This document shows positions 1 through 6,406 of a stretch of 8,203 nucleotides of DNA, in pieces (the stretch's first letter is position 1; every line of letters begins with the position of its first letter). Source of the DNA: Methylococcales bacterium (GTDB lineage: Bacteria > Pseudomonadota > Gammaproteobacteria > Methylococcales > Methylomonadaceae); assembly GCA_023144875.1 (NCBI GenBank), contig JAGLEW010000145.1:1-8203 (forward strand), in the 5' to 3' direction. The translations under genes were made by a program, and so were the position numbers. The notes under the pieces were generated by a model. It worked only from the letters and a program-made list of their open reading frames with translations. It did no database searches and was not told where the DNA came from.

Positions 1-227
1 TTTTATTAGACCCCTCACGTGCAGGTGCGTCTGAAATTTTACATCATTTTAAAAAATGGCATCCCCAGTTAATTGTCTATATATCTTGCAACCCTTCAAC
101 CTTAGCACGAGATGCGGGGATTTTGGTGAATGAATTAGGCTATACCTTGGTGAAAGCGGGCGTAATGGATATGTTTCCCCAAACAGGGCACGTTGAATCC
201 ATCGCGCTCTTTAAACATACGTCGTAA
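1..227 (+). CDS. rlmD: 23S rRNA (uracil-5-)-methyltransferase RlmD, 3' end only
   Basis: This is the last 74 codons of a gene that begins left of the window; codons start at base 3 and TAA lies at 225-227. The visible part matches the C-terminal catalytic half of the TrmA/RlmD family of SAM-dependent RNA uracil-C5 methyltransferases. It shows DPSRAGA near the left edge, then SCNPSTLARD at visible residues 28-37, which carries the catalytic nucleophile Cys29, and MDMFPQTGHVESIALF, which contains the conserved Glu general base at visible residue 65. The MDMFPQTGHVE ending is typical of RlmD, which by family knowledge methylates U1939 of 23S rRNA in the cytoplasm. RlmC or another TrmA-family paralogue is the main alternative, because the N-terminal TRAM domain and iron-sulfur cysteines cannot be seen. 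ilvE begins 21 bases downstream, so read-through is likely. Confidence 0.9.
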   Translation, partial: LLDPSRAGASEILHHFKKWHPQLIVYISCNPSTLARDAGILVNELGYTLVKAGVMDMFPQTGHVESIALFKHTS

Positions 228-248
228 CACAAGAATACAGGATAAAAA

Positions 249-1175
249 ATGCAAACAATGAATGATCGAGATGGACTTATCTGGATGGATGGTGAATGGG
301 TTGAATGGCGTGAGGCAAAAGTTCATGTGTTAACCCACACTTTGCATTATGGCGCGGGGGTTTTTGAGGGATTACGCGCCTATCATACCGATCAAGGGGC
401 GGCGATTTTTAAATTAAACGAACATACGGATCGTTTGTATCGCTCGGCGCATATTTTAAAGATGGAAATTCCGTTTGAAAAAGCTGAAATCAATGAAGCG
501 CAACGGCTTGCGATTGGAAAAAATAACTTAGACAGCGCTTATATTCGTACGATGTGTTTTTATGGCTCTGAAGGCATGGGATTACGTGCTGACAATTTAA
601 AAGTGCATGTGATGGTGGCGGCATGGGAATGGGGCGCATACCTAGGTGCAGAAAATATGGAAAAAGGCATCCGTATTCGCACCTCATCGTACACGCGCAA
701 TCATGTCAATAGCACTATGTGCAAAGCCAAAGCCAATGGTAATTATATTAATTCTATTTTGGCATTACAAGAAGCCTTAGCCGCAGGCTATGATGAAGCA
801 TTATTGTTAGATCATGAAGGCTTTGTGGCTGAAGGCAGTGGTGAAAATTTATTTATCGTTCGTAATGGAAAATTATACACGCCTGAAACCACTTCAGCGC
901 TTGAGGGTATTACCCGTGAAACCATTATGACCATCGCGCATGAGCAAGGGCTAAAAGTCATCGAAAAACGTATTACTCGTGATGAAGTTTATGTTGCGGA
1001 TGAGGCTTTTTTTACAGGCTCGGCGGCAGAAGTAACCCCTATTCGAGAATACGATGATCGAAAAATTGGCACAGGCACACGCGGAGACATCACGAAAAAA
1101 ATTCAAGCGTTATACTTTGATTATGTCCACGGTCGTCAAACCGCACATCCTGAATGGCTGACGTATACGGCGTAG
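249..1175 (+). CDS. ilvE: Branched-chain-amino-acid aminotransferase
   Basis: A 308-residue fold-type IV PLP enzyme, the same size as E. coli IlvE (309). It interconverts leucine, isoleucine and valine with their 2-oxo acids using glutamate/2-oxoglutarate, the last step of branched-chain amino-acid synthesis in the cytoplasm. Visible family marks are HTLHYGAGVFEGLRAY (30-45, substrate pocket), KANGNY with the PLP-binding Lys161, EGSGENLF (195-202, whose Glu195 contacts the PLP ring nitrogen in the family), LEGITR (218-223) and GSAAEVTP (257-264). The ATG at 249 has AGGA at 239-242, six bases upstream. An in-frame ATG at 258 is possible but worse spaced. waaF follows after 16 bases, an order known from Pseudomonas. 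A D-amino-acid aminotransferase or aminodeoxychorismate lyase is unlikely given the length and motifs. Confidence 0.95.
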   Translation: MQTMNDRDGLIWMDGEWVEWREAKVHVLTHTLHYGAGVFEGLRAYHTDQGAAIFKLNEHTDRLYRSAHILKMEIPFEKAEINEAQRLAIGKNNLDSAYIRTMCFYGSEGMGLRADNLKVHVMVAAWEWGAYLGAENMEKGIRIRTSSYTRNHVNSTMCKAKANGNYINSILALQEALAAGYDEALLLDHEGFVAEGSGENLFIVRNGKLYTPETTSALEGITRETIMTIAHEQGLKVIEKRITRDEVYVADEAFFTGSAAEVTPIREYDDRKIGTGTRGDITKKIQALYFDYVHGRQTAHPEWLTYTA

Positions 1176-1191
1176 TCTTCTTTAAAAAATC

Positions 1192-2193
1192 ATGCGAATT
1201 TTAATAATTGGGGCGTCGTGGATTGGGGATATGGTGATGGCGCAAAGCTTGTTTATCACCTTAAAAACCCAGAATCCTGATTGCCAAATTGATGTGCTTG
1301 CCCCTAAATGGACATTTGCTTTATTAGCGCGAATGCCCGAAGTGCGTAATGCCATTGAAATTCCGATAGGACATGGAAAGTTTGGCTTATTAGAACGTAT
1401 TCGCCTAGGGAAAATTTTACGCTCAAGCCATTATGATCGTGCTTATTTACTCCCCAATTCATGGAAATCGGCATTAACCCCTTTTTTTGCGAATATTCCC
1501 ATTCGCATAGGCTATGTCGGTGAATGTCGTTGGGGGTTGTTGACAGAGGCGCGCCGTTTAGATAAATTTTTTTTAACCAAAACCGTACAACGGTTTGTTG
1601 CGCTGGCGTATCCTGATTTAAACTCACTCCCTGATTGCCCACCGCCTAAATTAAGTAGTTCAGACACTCAACAGGAACAAGTTCTGAGCCAGTTTAATTT
1701 AACCACGCAGAAAAAAATATTAGTGTTATGTGCAGGCGCTGAATTTGGTCAAGCAAAGCGCTGGCCGCAAGATTCATATACCGCGGTTGCAAATTACTTT
1801 TTAAATAATTATTGGCAAGTATGGTTATTAGGTTCGGAAAAAGATAAACTTATTTCGGAGGGCATTAATGAACAAACAGGGCATCGTTGTCAAAATTTAA
1901 CCGCGCGTACCTCCATCGAAAATGCGGTGGATTTAATTGCATTAGCCGATGCAGTGGTGGCGAATGATTCTGGTTTAATGCACATTGCAGCAGGTTTGAA
2001 TAAAAAATTAATCGCCATTTATGGTTCATCGGATCCTACTTTTACCCCGCCGTTAAACGAACATGCACAAATATTGCATTTAGGACTGAGTTGTTCGCCG
2101 TGTTTTAAGCGTAAATGCCCCTTGACGCATTATGATTGTTTGACGAAAATCACCCCAGAACAGGTTATTAATGCCTTAGAGGCTCCCCTTTAA
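1192..2193 (+). CDS. waaF: ADP-heptose:LPS heptosyltransferase II
   Basis: A 333-residue GT9-family glycosyltransferase that by family knowledge adds the second L-glycero-D-manno-heptose to the LPS inner core at the cytoplasmic face of the inner membrane. The N-terminal Rossmann half begins MRILIIGASWIGDMVMAQSL, with the conserved Asp13 that acts as catalytic base in the related WaaC. The C-terminal half has AGAEFGQAKRWP (181-192) and NDSGLMHIAAGLNKKLIAIYG (258-278), the ADP-heptose-binding part. Near the end, Cys301, Cys304, Cys309 and Cys316 lie in SCSPCFKRKCP-x5-C, a cysteine-rich segment I associate with WaaF rather than WaaC. The ATG has no good Shine-Dalgarno sequence and lies 16 bases after ilvE, so translation may depend on the upstream gene. 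Pseudomonas-type loci continue with waaC, but here a methyltransferase and a GT4 enzyme follow. Confidence 0.92.
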   Translation: MRILIIGASWIGDMVMAQSLFITLKTQNPDCQIDVLAPKWTFALLARMPEVRNAIEIPIGHGKFGLLERIRLGKILRSSHYDRAYLLPNSWKSALTPFFANIPIRIGYVGECRWGLLTEARRLDKFFLTKTVQRFVALAYPDLNSLPDCPPPKLSSSDTQQEQVLSQFNLTTQKKILVLCAGAEFGQAKRWPQDSYTAVANYFLNNYWQVWLLGSEKDKLISEGINEQTGHRCQNLTARTSIENAVDLIALADAVVANDSGLMHIAAGLNKKLIAIYGSSDPTFTPPLNEHAQILHLGLSCSPCFKRKCPLTHYDCLTKITPEQVINALEAPL

Positions 2194-2196
2194 ACC

Positions 2197-2220
2197 ACTA
2201 TGAATAAAAACTATGAATAA
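2197..2220 (+). repeat. 11-base tandem duplication of a translation start, with a six-codon mini-ORF
   Basis: ACTATGAATAA occurs at 2197-2207 and again at 2210-2220, a 13-base period, so the methyltransferase start ATG is duplicated just upstream. The first ATG (2200) opens a frame of six codons, MNKNYE, that stops with TAA at 2218-2220, five bases past the true ATG at 2213. It could feed re-initiation or be a neutral duplication. Confidence 0.5.
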
Positions 2221-2809
2221 TAAATTACTGCATGTTGGCTGTGGCCATAAAACCCTTAAACAACTTCCGCCTTTTTTTCATGAAAACTGGGATGAAGTCC
2301 GTTTAGATTTAAACCCAGAAACCAAACCTGATATTGTTGGCTCGGTCGTGGATTTGAGTGCGATTGACAATCAGAGTATGGATACTATTTATTCCTCACA
2401 TAACCTTGAACATCTTTATTCACATGAGGTTGCGCCCGCTTTAAAAGAATTTGCGCGGGTCTTAAAGCCCACAGGGTTTACGGTTATTACGTTGCCTGAT
2501 CTTCAGCGAGTGGCGCAGTTAGTTGTGGATGATCAATTAATGGAGGTGGCGTATCAATCAGGGCTAGGGCCTGTGTCAGCGATTGACATGGTCTATGGTC
2601 ATCGTGCCTCAGTCGAATCGGGGAATCATTTTATGCCTCATAAAACAGGTTTTACCCAAAAATCACTGGCAGATGCGCTTATTAATGCGAATTTTCAAGA
2701 AGTGCGGGTGATAAGGGGCAATCATTATGATTTATGGGCGATTGCCGCCGTGGAAAAACAAACCCCTTTATTTTGGGAGTTGATGAACAAGGCCATTATC
2801 GTCAAATGA
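2213..2809 (+). CDS. Class I SAM-dependent methyltransferase, probable surface-glycan modification
   Basis: A compact 198-residue protein with the layout of a Methyltransf_11-like class I methyltransferase. Motif I is LLHVGCGHK (5-13), an acidic residue ending strand 2 is in VRLDLNP (29-35), DTIYSSHNLEHL (57-68) is the post-motif region, and FARVLKPTGFTVITLPD (80-96) is the usual strand-4/strand-5 segment. YGHRASVESGNHFMPHKTGF (128-147) probably forms part of the substrate site. No signal peptide or membrane segment is visible, so it should be cytoplasmic. The substrate is unknown. Position after waaF and translational coupling to a glycosyltransferase suggest a sugar or glycolipid methylation, which is inference. 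An in-frame TGA at 2201-2203 fixes the start at ATG 2213; no Shine-Dalgarno is evident. Confidence 0.82.
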   Translation: MNNKLLHVGCGHKTLKQLPPFFHENWDEVRLDLNPETKPDIVGSVVDLSAIDNQSMDTIYSSHNLEHLYSHEVAPALKEFARVLKPTGFTVITLPDLQRVAQLVVDDQLMEVAYQSGLGPVSAIDMVYGHRASVESGNHFMPHKTGFTQKSLADALINANFQEVRVIRGNHYDLWAIAAVEKQTPLFWELMNKAIIVK

Positions 2810-4014
2810 ATATTCTGTTTATTCATCAAAATTTTCCAGGTCAATTCAAACATTTGGCGAAGAAATTAGCTGAAAAAAAACAGAATAAAGTGATTGCACT
2901 CAGGGTTCATAAAAACACGGGCATTGAAAACGTGGACATTTATGAATACCCAATTTTAACCCCCGAATCACAAAATATTCACCCGTTAGTGAAAGATTTT
3001 GAAACCAAAGTACGGCGGGCTGAATCGGTGGTAAAATTTTGTAATGCGCTAAAAGAGGCAGGTTTCACCCCTGATATTGTGATTGCCCATGCAGGCTGGG
3101 GTGAAAGTTTTTTTATCCGTGATATTTGGGCAAAGACCAAAATTTTAGCGTATTTGGAATATTATTATCGCTTTGAAGGGCAAGATGTTAATTTTGACCC
3201 TGAGTTTTCGGTTGATAGCGATCAACGTTATCGAATTCGTTTAAAAAATCACGCCACCCTACAGGCATTAGACGAGGCGGATGCTTTTATCACTCCCACA
3301 AAATGGCAACATAAACAGTTTCCAAAATGGGCTCATAAGCGCATTAAAATTATTCATGATGGCATTGATCTTACAATTTGTTGTCCGAATGAAAACGCGG
3401 TGGTTCGTCTTGAAAAAGCAGATATTACCCTCACAAAAGCCGATAAAGTGATTACTTATGTGAGTCGCGGCTTAGAACCATTGCGCGGTTTTCATCAATT
3501 TATGCGGAGTCTGCCCAGCGTGATGAAGGCGCACCCTGATGTGATTATTTTAGTGGTTGGCAATGATACCCCCGCCTATGAATCTCAAAAAGGTGACACC
3601 TATAAGGCGCAACTGTTAGCGGAATTGTCAGGGCAATTGCATGCTAATCAACTGTATTTTTTAGGCAAGGTTTCTTACGAAAATTATTTACAAATTTTGC
3701 AAATTTCATCGGTACATATTTATTTAACCTATCCTTTTATTGCTTCGTGGTCTTTACTGGAAGCAATGGCGATGGAATGTGCGGTTGTCGGTTCAAAAAC
3801 AGCCCCTGTGACCGAATATATTCAGCCTCATAAAAACGGGTTATTGGTGGATTTTTTTAATCCTCAGCAATTAGCCGAATCAATTTCTTTATTATTAAAT
3901 GATCGGGTTTTAGCACAGCGCTTAGGACAGCAAGCCCGAAAAACTATTCAAGTGCGCTGTGAATTAACTCAGTGTTTAGGTAAGCAACTCAAGCTGATTC
4001 ATTCACTTCGATGA
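2806..4014 (+). CDS. GT4-type glycosyltransferase (group 1)
   Basis: From ATG 2806 this encodes 402 residues. That start gives the N-terminus MNILFIHQNFPGQFKHLAKK, typical of the Glyco_trans_4_3 N-terminal domain, and overlaps the methyltransferase stop as ATGA. An in-frame ATG at 2734 would add 24 residues read from the upstream gene's sequence in another frame and is rejected. The C-terminal GT-B Rossmann domain spans roughly 215-385, with ITYVSRGLEPLRGFHQFM (216-233), LYFLGKVSYENYLQIL (283-298), SLLEAMAMECAVVGS (316-330) and HKNGLLVDFFNPQQLAESI (342-360). The enzyme should transfer a nucleotide-activated sugar to a cytoplasmic glycan or lipid-linked acceptor. Donor and acceptor cannot be read from the sequence. 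The usual first Glu of the GT4 EX7E motif is Phe311 here, in YPFIASWSLLEA. Its 3' end overlaps the convergent lipoprotein gene by 12 bases. Confidence 0.88.
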   Translation: MNILFIHQNFPGQFKHLAKKLAEKKQNKVIALRVHKNTGIENVDIYEYPILTPESQNIHPLVKDFETKVRRAESVVKFCNALKEAGFTPDIVIAHAGWGESFFIRDIWAKTKILAYLEYYYRFEGQDVNFDPEFSVDSDQRYRIRLKNHATLQALDEADAFITPTKWQHKQFPKWAHKRIKIIHDGIDLTICCPNENAVVRLEKADITLTKADKVITYVSRGLEPLRGFHQFMRSLPSVMKAHPDVIILVVGNDTPAYESQKGDTYKAQLLAELSGQLHANQLYFLGKVSYENYLQILQISSVHIYLTYPFIASWSLLEAMAMECAVVGSKTAPVTEYIQPHKNGLLVDFFNPQQLAESISLLLNDRVLAQRLGQQARKTIQVRCELTQCLGKQLKLIHSLR

Positions 4015-4767
4015 ATTATTTTTGGCTAAATATCGTTGATATTTGATGGATATTTTTAGCCCCGCAAAACGTCCTGCCATACGGGTTAACTCCTGTGTTT
4101 TTTTATTAAAGGTTAGTTTTATAATACTTAAGGCACGTTTTTCATAGCCCGTTTCTATTTTAGGCGTGTCTAATAAAAAATGATAAAAATACACTTCTTG
4201 TTCGGCTTCATCTTCTATTTTAATCGGTTTTCCTAACCGTGAAATCACCTGATCTTTTTTAGGCAGTTTAGCGTCTATTTTGACGTGTGAGTCAGCTTTT
4301 AATTGGCGTTTTTCTTTATCTATTTTTCCACCAGCCAATGAACGTAAAGATGCTTCCAAAAATTTAGAGGGGGCAATTTCTAAAAAAAGCTCTGAAAAAA
4401 TCCATGCTGAAATTTTTTTTTGCTGATTGAAATCTAAATCAAAAAAGAAACTCAACTTAGGGGTGAACAATTTTTTTTCTTTGTCTACTTTGCGAAACAC
4501 ATAGCGCCAACGCTCTTTCTTTTCAATCATTTTTTTAGAGGTCGGTTCTAATTTAGATAATAATATAAAATCTTGACTGAGTAAAACAGGGTGGTTGAAA
4601 TAGACTTCAAATGATTTATGATCATTGATGACAAAATTTTTATCAAAGTCACTTAATTGCAAAAAAGTTTGAAAGGCACGCATCCAATGCAAGCATCCTG
4701 TTAAACTACCCGCAAGACAAAGGATCATTATTAAGCGAAAAAAGCGTGATTTTGAGAGAGATTTCAT
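4003..4767 (-). CDS. Predicted outer-membrane lipoprotein, lysine-rich, possible BamE/SmpA-like C-terminus
   Basis: A 254-residue protein I cannot assign to a named family. The N-terminus has basic residues, a hydrophobic stretch (LIMILCLAG, 12-20) and a lipobox LTGC with Cys25, so it should be a lipoprotein. Residue +2 is Leu rather than Asp, which in enterobacterial rules predicts outer-membrane sorting. The mature part is rich in lysine; I count about 49 Lys+Arg against 29 Asp+Glu. Residues 172-235 contain QVISRLGKPIKI, then EVYFYHFLL, then LSIIKLTFNKKTQELTRMAG. This resembles the pattern in SmpA/OmlA/BamE-type domains (a 'xVxxxLGxP' turn, then strands ending in a 'xxFnxxxxv' strand), but the match is from memory and tentative. 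Upstream is a divergent membrane protein; the 3' end overlaps the glycosyltransferase by 12 bases. Confidence 0.75.
   Translation of the reverse strand: MKSLSKSRFFRLIMILCLAGSLTGCLHWMRAFQTFLQLSDFDKNFVINDHKSFEVYFNHPVLLSQDFILLSKLEPTSKKMIEKKERWRYVFRKVDKEKKLFTPKLSFFFDLDFNQQKKISAWIFSELFLEIAPSKFLEASLRSLAGGKIDKEKRQLKADSHVKIDAKLPKKDQVISRLGKPIKIEDEAEQEVYFYHFLLDTPKIETGYEKRALSIIKLTFNKKTQELTRMAGRFAGLKISIKYQRYLAKNNSSK
4024..4061. repeat. Nested inverted repeats at convergent gene end
   Basis: Seven-base arms GGCTAAA (4024-4030) and TTTAGCC (4055-4061) flank an inner perfect hairpin AAATATC-GTT-GATATTT (4028-4044) that competes with the outer one. The structure begins ten bases after the glycosyltransferase stop and lies in the last codons of the minus-strand lipoprotein gene. 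It could serve as a 3' end structure for the glycosyltransferase mRNA. The stem is AT-rich and there is no clean U-run directly after it, so I do not call it an intrinsic terminator. Confidence 0.3.
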
Positions 4768-4797
4768 AGTAAATTATTTTTTGAAATATTAAGAGCG

Positions 4798-4837
4798 AAC
4801 GGTTACAATTTTAACTATTTATTAAAAGGTAACAGTT
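4798..4837. promoter_or_regulatory. 40-base imperfect palindrome in divergent intergenic region
   Basis: In the 157 bases (4768-4924) between the divergent lipoprotein and acidic membrane-protein genes, AACGGTTAC (4798-4806) mirrors GTAACAGTT (4829-4837) at eight of nine positions. An inner perfect pair, TTTTAA (4809-4814) and TTAAAA (4822-4827), surrounds a seven-base centre. The extent and location suit a shared operator, or a hairpin in a 5' leader. A poor -10-like TATAAA occurs at 4896-4901 for the plus-strand gene without a convincing -35. Nothing else is recognisable in this gap. Confidence 0.42.
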
Positions 4838-4912
4838 GATGGTGGTTAGTCAGTTTCATCCTAATTAGGTTTATGAGTTCTTTTACCACTCACAGTATAA
4901 AGATTATTTAAC

Positions 4913-4918
4913 AGGAAG
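4913..4918 (+). promoter_or_regulatory. Ribosome binding site for acidic membrane protein
   Basis: AGGAAG lies six bases upstream of the ATG at 4925. It is one of the better Shine-Dalgarno matches in the window and supports that start, which also gives a sensible N-terminal membrane segment. Confidence 0.75.
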
Positions 4919-4924
4919 ATTAAA

Positions 4925-5884
4925 ATGAGTCGTTTTTCTCAGGGTTCTTTGGTTACTATTATGGGGTTAATCATTACTTTAAGCAGTATTGTCGTCATCA
5001 CGCTCTTTTTGACGACTGAAGATAAACCAAGCTCTAATGAACCACCTGTATCCATTGCGACAACTCAAGTACCCACGGATACCTCCATTGATCGTCCCAA
5101 TGGAAATGATGCATTAGCGGCTTTATTCTCACTGCCAGTCTCCGATAATAAAGTAAAAATAGATAAAGATAATTTGGCAAGCCTTTGGTTTGAACAGTCT
5201 TTTGATGATGGTGTGCATCAATATCATACTATTTTTATTAAAACGCAGATTGTGGAAGATGTATCCATTAAAATTAAAAAAAATGATGACGATGATCTGG
5301 TGAATGCTGAGGATGATGACGATGACTTTGAGGATGATTTTTATGGGGGTCATGCCGATGCACCTGAGATTAGTGCGGTGGTCTATAAAAAGGTAAAGGG
5401 AAAATGGGAAGTGGCCTCTAAACAAAAAAATATTGGTGTTTTTGGCAGTTGGGGAAATGCGCCTAAAATTAAAAAAGCACAATTACTCAAATTAGCCAAA
5501 GGTAATATGGCGTTATTATTGGATATTAGCTATTCTGGGCAAGGTTATACACATCAAGGTAAAAGTATTTTTTCATATTATGAAAATGCGTGGGTACAGG
5601 TGGGTTATTTACAAACAGGTGGTGATAATTCAGGCGTTTGCGATGATGCATCTGCCGCCGAGGATGAGTTATTATTCGCTTGCTGGCGTTTTAAAGGCAA
5701 AATTAGTTTGGCTGAAAATGAGGATGCCTTAGATGACTACCCCGACCTTTTGGTTAACCGTACAGGTACTATGATGAGAGGTGAAAATGGTCGAGTGGTT
5801 AAGGTAAAAGACAGTCTTTATGGTTTTAATGGCGAAGAATATTTGGAAATAATCGCCGAAAAAGAACAACCTCATCCTATTTAG
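4925..5884 (+). CDS. Membrane-anchored acidic protein of unknown function
   Basis: I do not recognise this 319-residue protein. Residues 9-30 form one strong hydrophobic segment after a short N-terminus with one Arg, which fits a signal anchor with the rest in the periplasm; an uncleaved anchor seems likelier than a cleaved signal. A Pro/Ser/Thr-rich linker (31-60) follows. The remaining domain is rich in predicted beta strands (e.g. HQYHTIFIKTQIV 98-110, PEISAVVYKKV 147-157, MALLLDISY 195-203). It is interrupted by an acidic tract at 121-138 with four Asp, then Glu plus five Asp, then Glu-Asp-Asp, which could bind calcium or another cation. Cys239 and Cys253 could form a disulfide. I count about 51 Asp+Glu against 31 Lys+Arg. 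It is divergent from the basic lipoprotein and ends 7 bases from the convergent L,D-transpeptidase. Confidence 0.8.
   Translation: MSRFSQGSLVTIMGLIITLSSIVVITLFLTTEDKPSSNEPPVSIATTQVPTDTSIDRPNGNDALAALFSLPVSDNKVKIDKDNLASLWFEQSFDDGVHQYHTIFIKTQIVEDVSIKIKKNDDDDLVNAEDDDDDFEDDFYGGHADAPEISAVVYKKVKGKWEVASKQKNIGVFGSWGNAPKIKKAQLLKLAKGNMALLLDISYSGQGYTHQGKSIFSYYENAWVQVGYLQTGGDNSGVCDDASAAEDELLFACWRFKGKISLAENEDALDDYPDLLVNRTGTMMRGENGRVVKVKDSLYGFNGEEYLEIIAEKEQPHPI
5283..5325 (+). repeat. Direct repeat within the Asp-rich coding tract
   Basis: The 13-mer ATGATGACGATGA occurs at 5283-5295 and again at 5313-5325, exactly 30 bases (ten codons) apart and in the same reading frame. It encodes the two Asp clusters of the acidic protein. 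The flanking bases of the two 30-base units are only partly alike (about 19 of 30 by hand), so this may be an old duplication or chance in GAT/GAC-rich coding sequence. Confidence 0.5.
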
Positions 5885-5891
5885 TCAAGTT

Positions 5892-6374
5892 CTAATCCTT
5901 GATAATATTAACAAGGGTTTGTGTATCAACCAACGTAAAAAGTTCGATAATATCTTTATTTTTCATACGAATACAGCCATGTGATTCAGGTTGTCCATTG
6001 AATAAATGCTCAGGGCAACCATGAATATAAATATAACGCCATGTAGTATCTACTTTTCCATAACGATTTTTATGCGCTTCTAAGCCGCCTAACCATAAAA
6101 TACGACTTAAAATCCAATCACGTTTCGGGAAATTTTCACCAAGCGCTGGAGTGTAAATTTCGCCTGTGGGGCGGCGGCCGATAAACACGGTTTTTAAAGG
6201 CTGTTCTGCGCCAATTTTTGCTCGAATTCGATGTTTTCCTAATGGGGTACAGCCACTGCCCATTTTTTCACCCACGCCATTTTTAGCGGTTGATATTTCA
6301 TAACGTTGACTCAGTTGTCCATTTACGAAAAGTTCGAGCTGTTGTTTGGCAATGGAAATAGTCACTGATGTCAT
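5892..6374 (-). CDS. L,D-transpeptidase family protein (YkuD domain), no signal peptide
   Basis: A 160-residue protein that is essentially a lone YkuD domain. The active-site region is YIHG (116-119, His118) followed by SHGCIRM (131-137), giving catalytic Cys134 with His132 and Arg136. Other family-like segments are ISTAKNGVGEKMGSGCTPLG (27-46), VFIGRRPTGEIYTPALGE (63-80) and WILSRILWLGGLEAHKNRYG (87-106). L,D-transpeptidases normally make 3-3 peptidoglycan crosslinks or attach proteins to peptidoglycan in the periplasm. Here the domain starts at once and no signal peptide is present; an in-frame stop 12 bases before the ATG (TAA, 6389-6387) excludes a longer form. I recall similar short signal-less members in Pseudomonas, so this is probably a real subfamily of unclear role. 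No Shine-Dalgarno is visible. Cys120 sits where I expect Thr after the first HG. Confidence 0.88.
   Translation of the reverse strand: MTSVTISIAKQQLELFVNGQLSQRYEISTAKNGVGEKMGSGCTPLGKHRIRAKIGAEQPLKTVFIGRRPTGEIYTPALGENFPKRDWILSRILWLGGLEAHKNRYGKVDTTWRYIYIHGCPEHLFNGQPESHGCIRMKNKDIIELFTLVDTQTLVNIIKD
5894..5919 (+). terminator. Possible hairpin terminator after the acidic membrane-protein gene
   Basis: AATCCTTG (5894-5901) pairs with CAAGGGTT (5912-5919) with one G-U pair around a ten-base AT-only loop, starting ten bases after the stop of the plus-strand gene. The following bases (TTGTGT) are only weakly U-rich, so efficiency is doubtful. The element lies inside the last codons of the opposing L,D-transpeptidase gene. 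Confidence 0.3.
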
Positions 6375-6406
6375 GGCAAAAAATATTTAATAAAAAAGAG
6401 GGCCAC

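Noticed and set aside
135..687. Two short minus-strand open frames over rlmD/ilvE (135-326 and 490-687)
   Set aside because: Both are antisense to highly conserved coding sequence and have no supporting start signal or motif.
1304..1642. 112-codon open frame on the minus strand inside waaF
   Set aside because: It lies wholly within a well-supported gene on the other strand, and its translation shows no recognisable motif.
2734..2805. 24-codon N-terminal extension of the GT4 glycosyltransferase
   Set aside because: It reads through the end of the methyltransferase gene in another frame, has no family similarity, and ATG 2806 gives the standard N-terminus with an ATGA overlap.
4836..4865. Promoter with TTGATG (4836-4841) as -35 for the acidic membrane-protein gene
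   Set aside because: No acceptable -10 hexamer occurs 16-18 bases downstream; the best, CCTAAT, lacks the conserved first TA.
5129..5482. 117-codon open frame on the minus strand inside the acidic membrane-protein gene
   Set aside because: Its isoleucine/phenylalanine-rich translation is what antisense reading of Asp/Asn/Lys codons gives; the plus-strand frame has a good ribosome site and a sensible layout.
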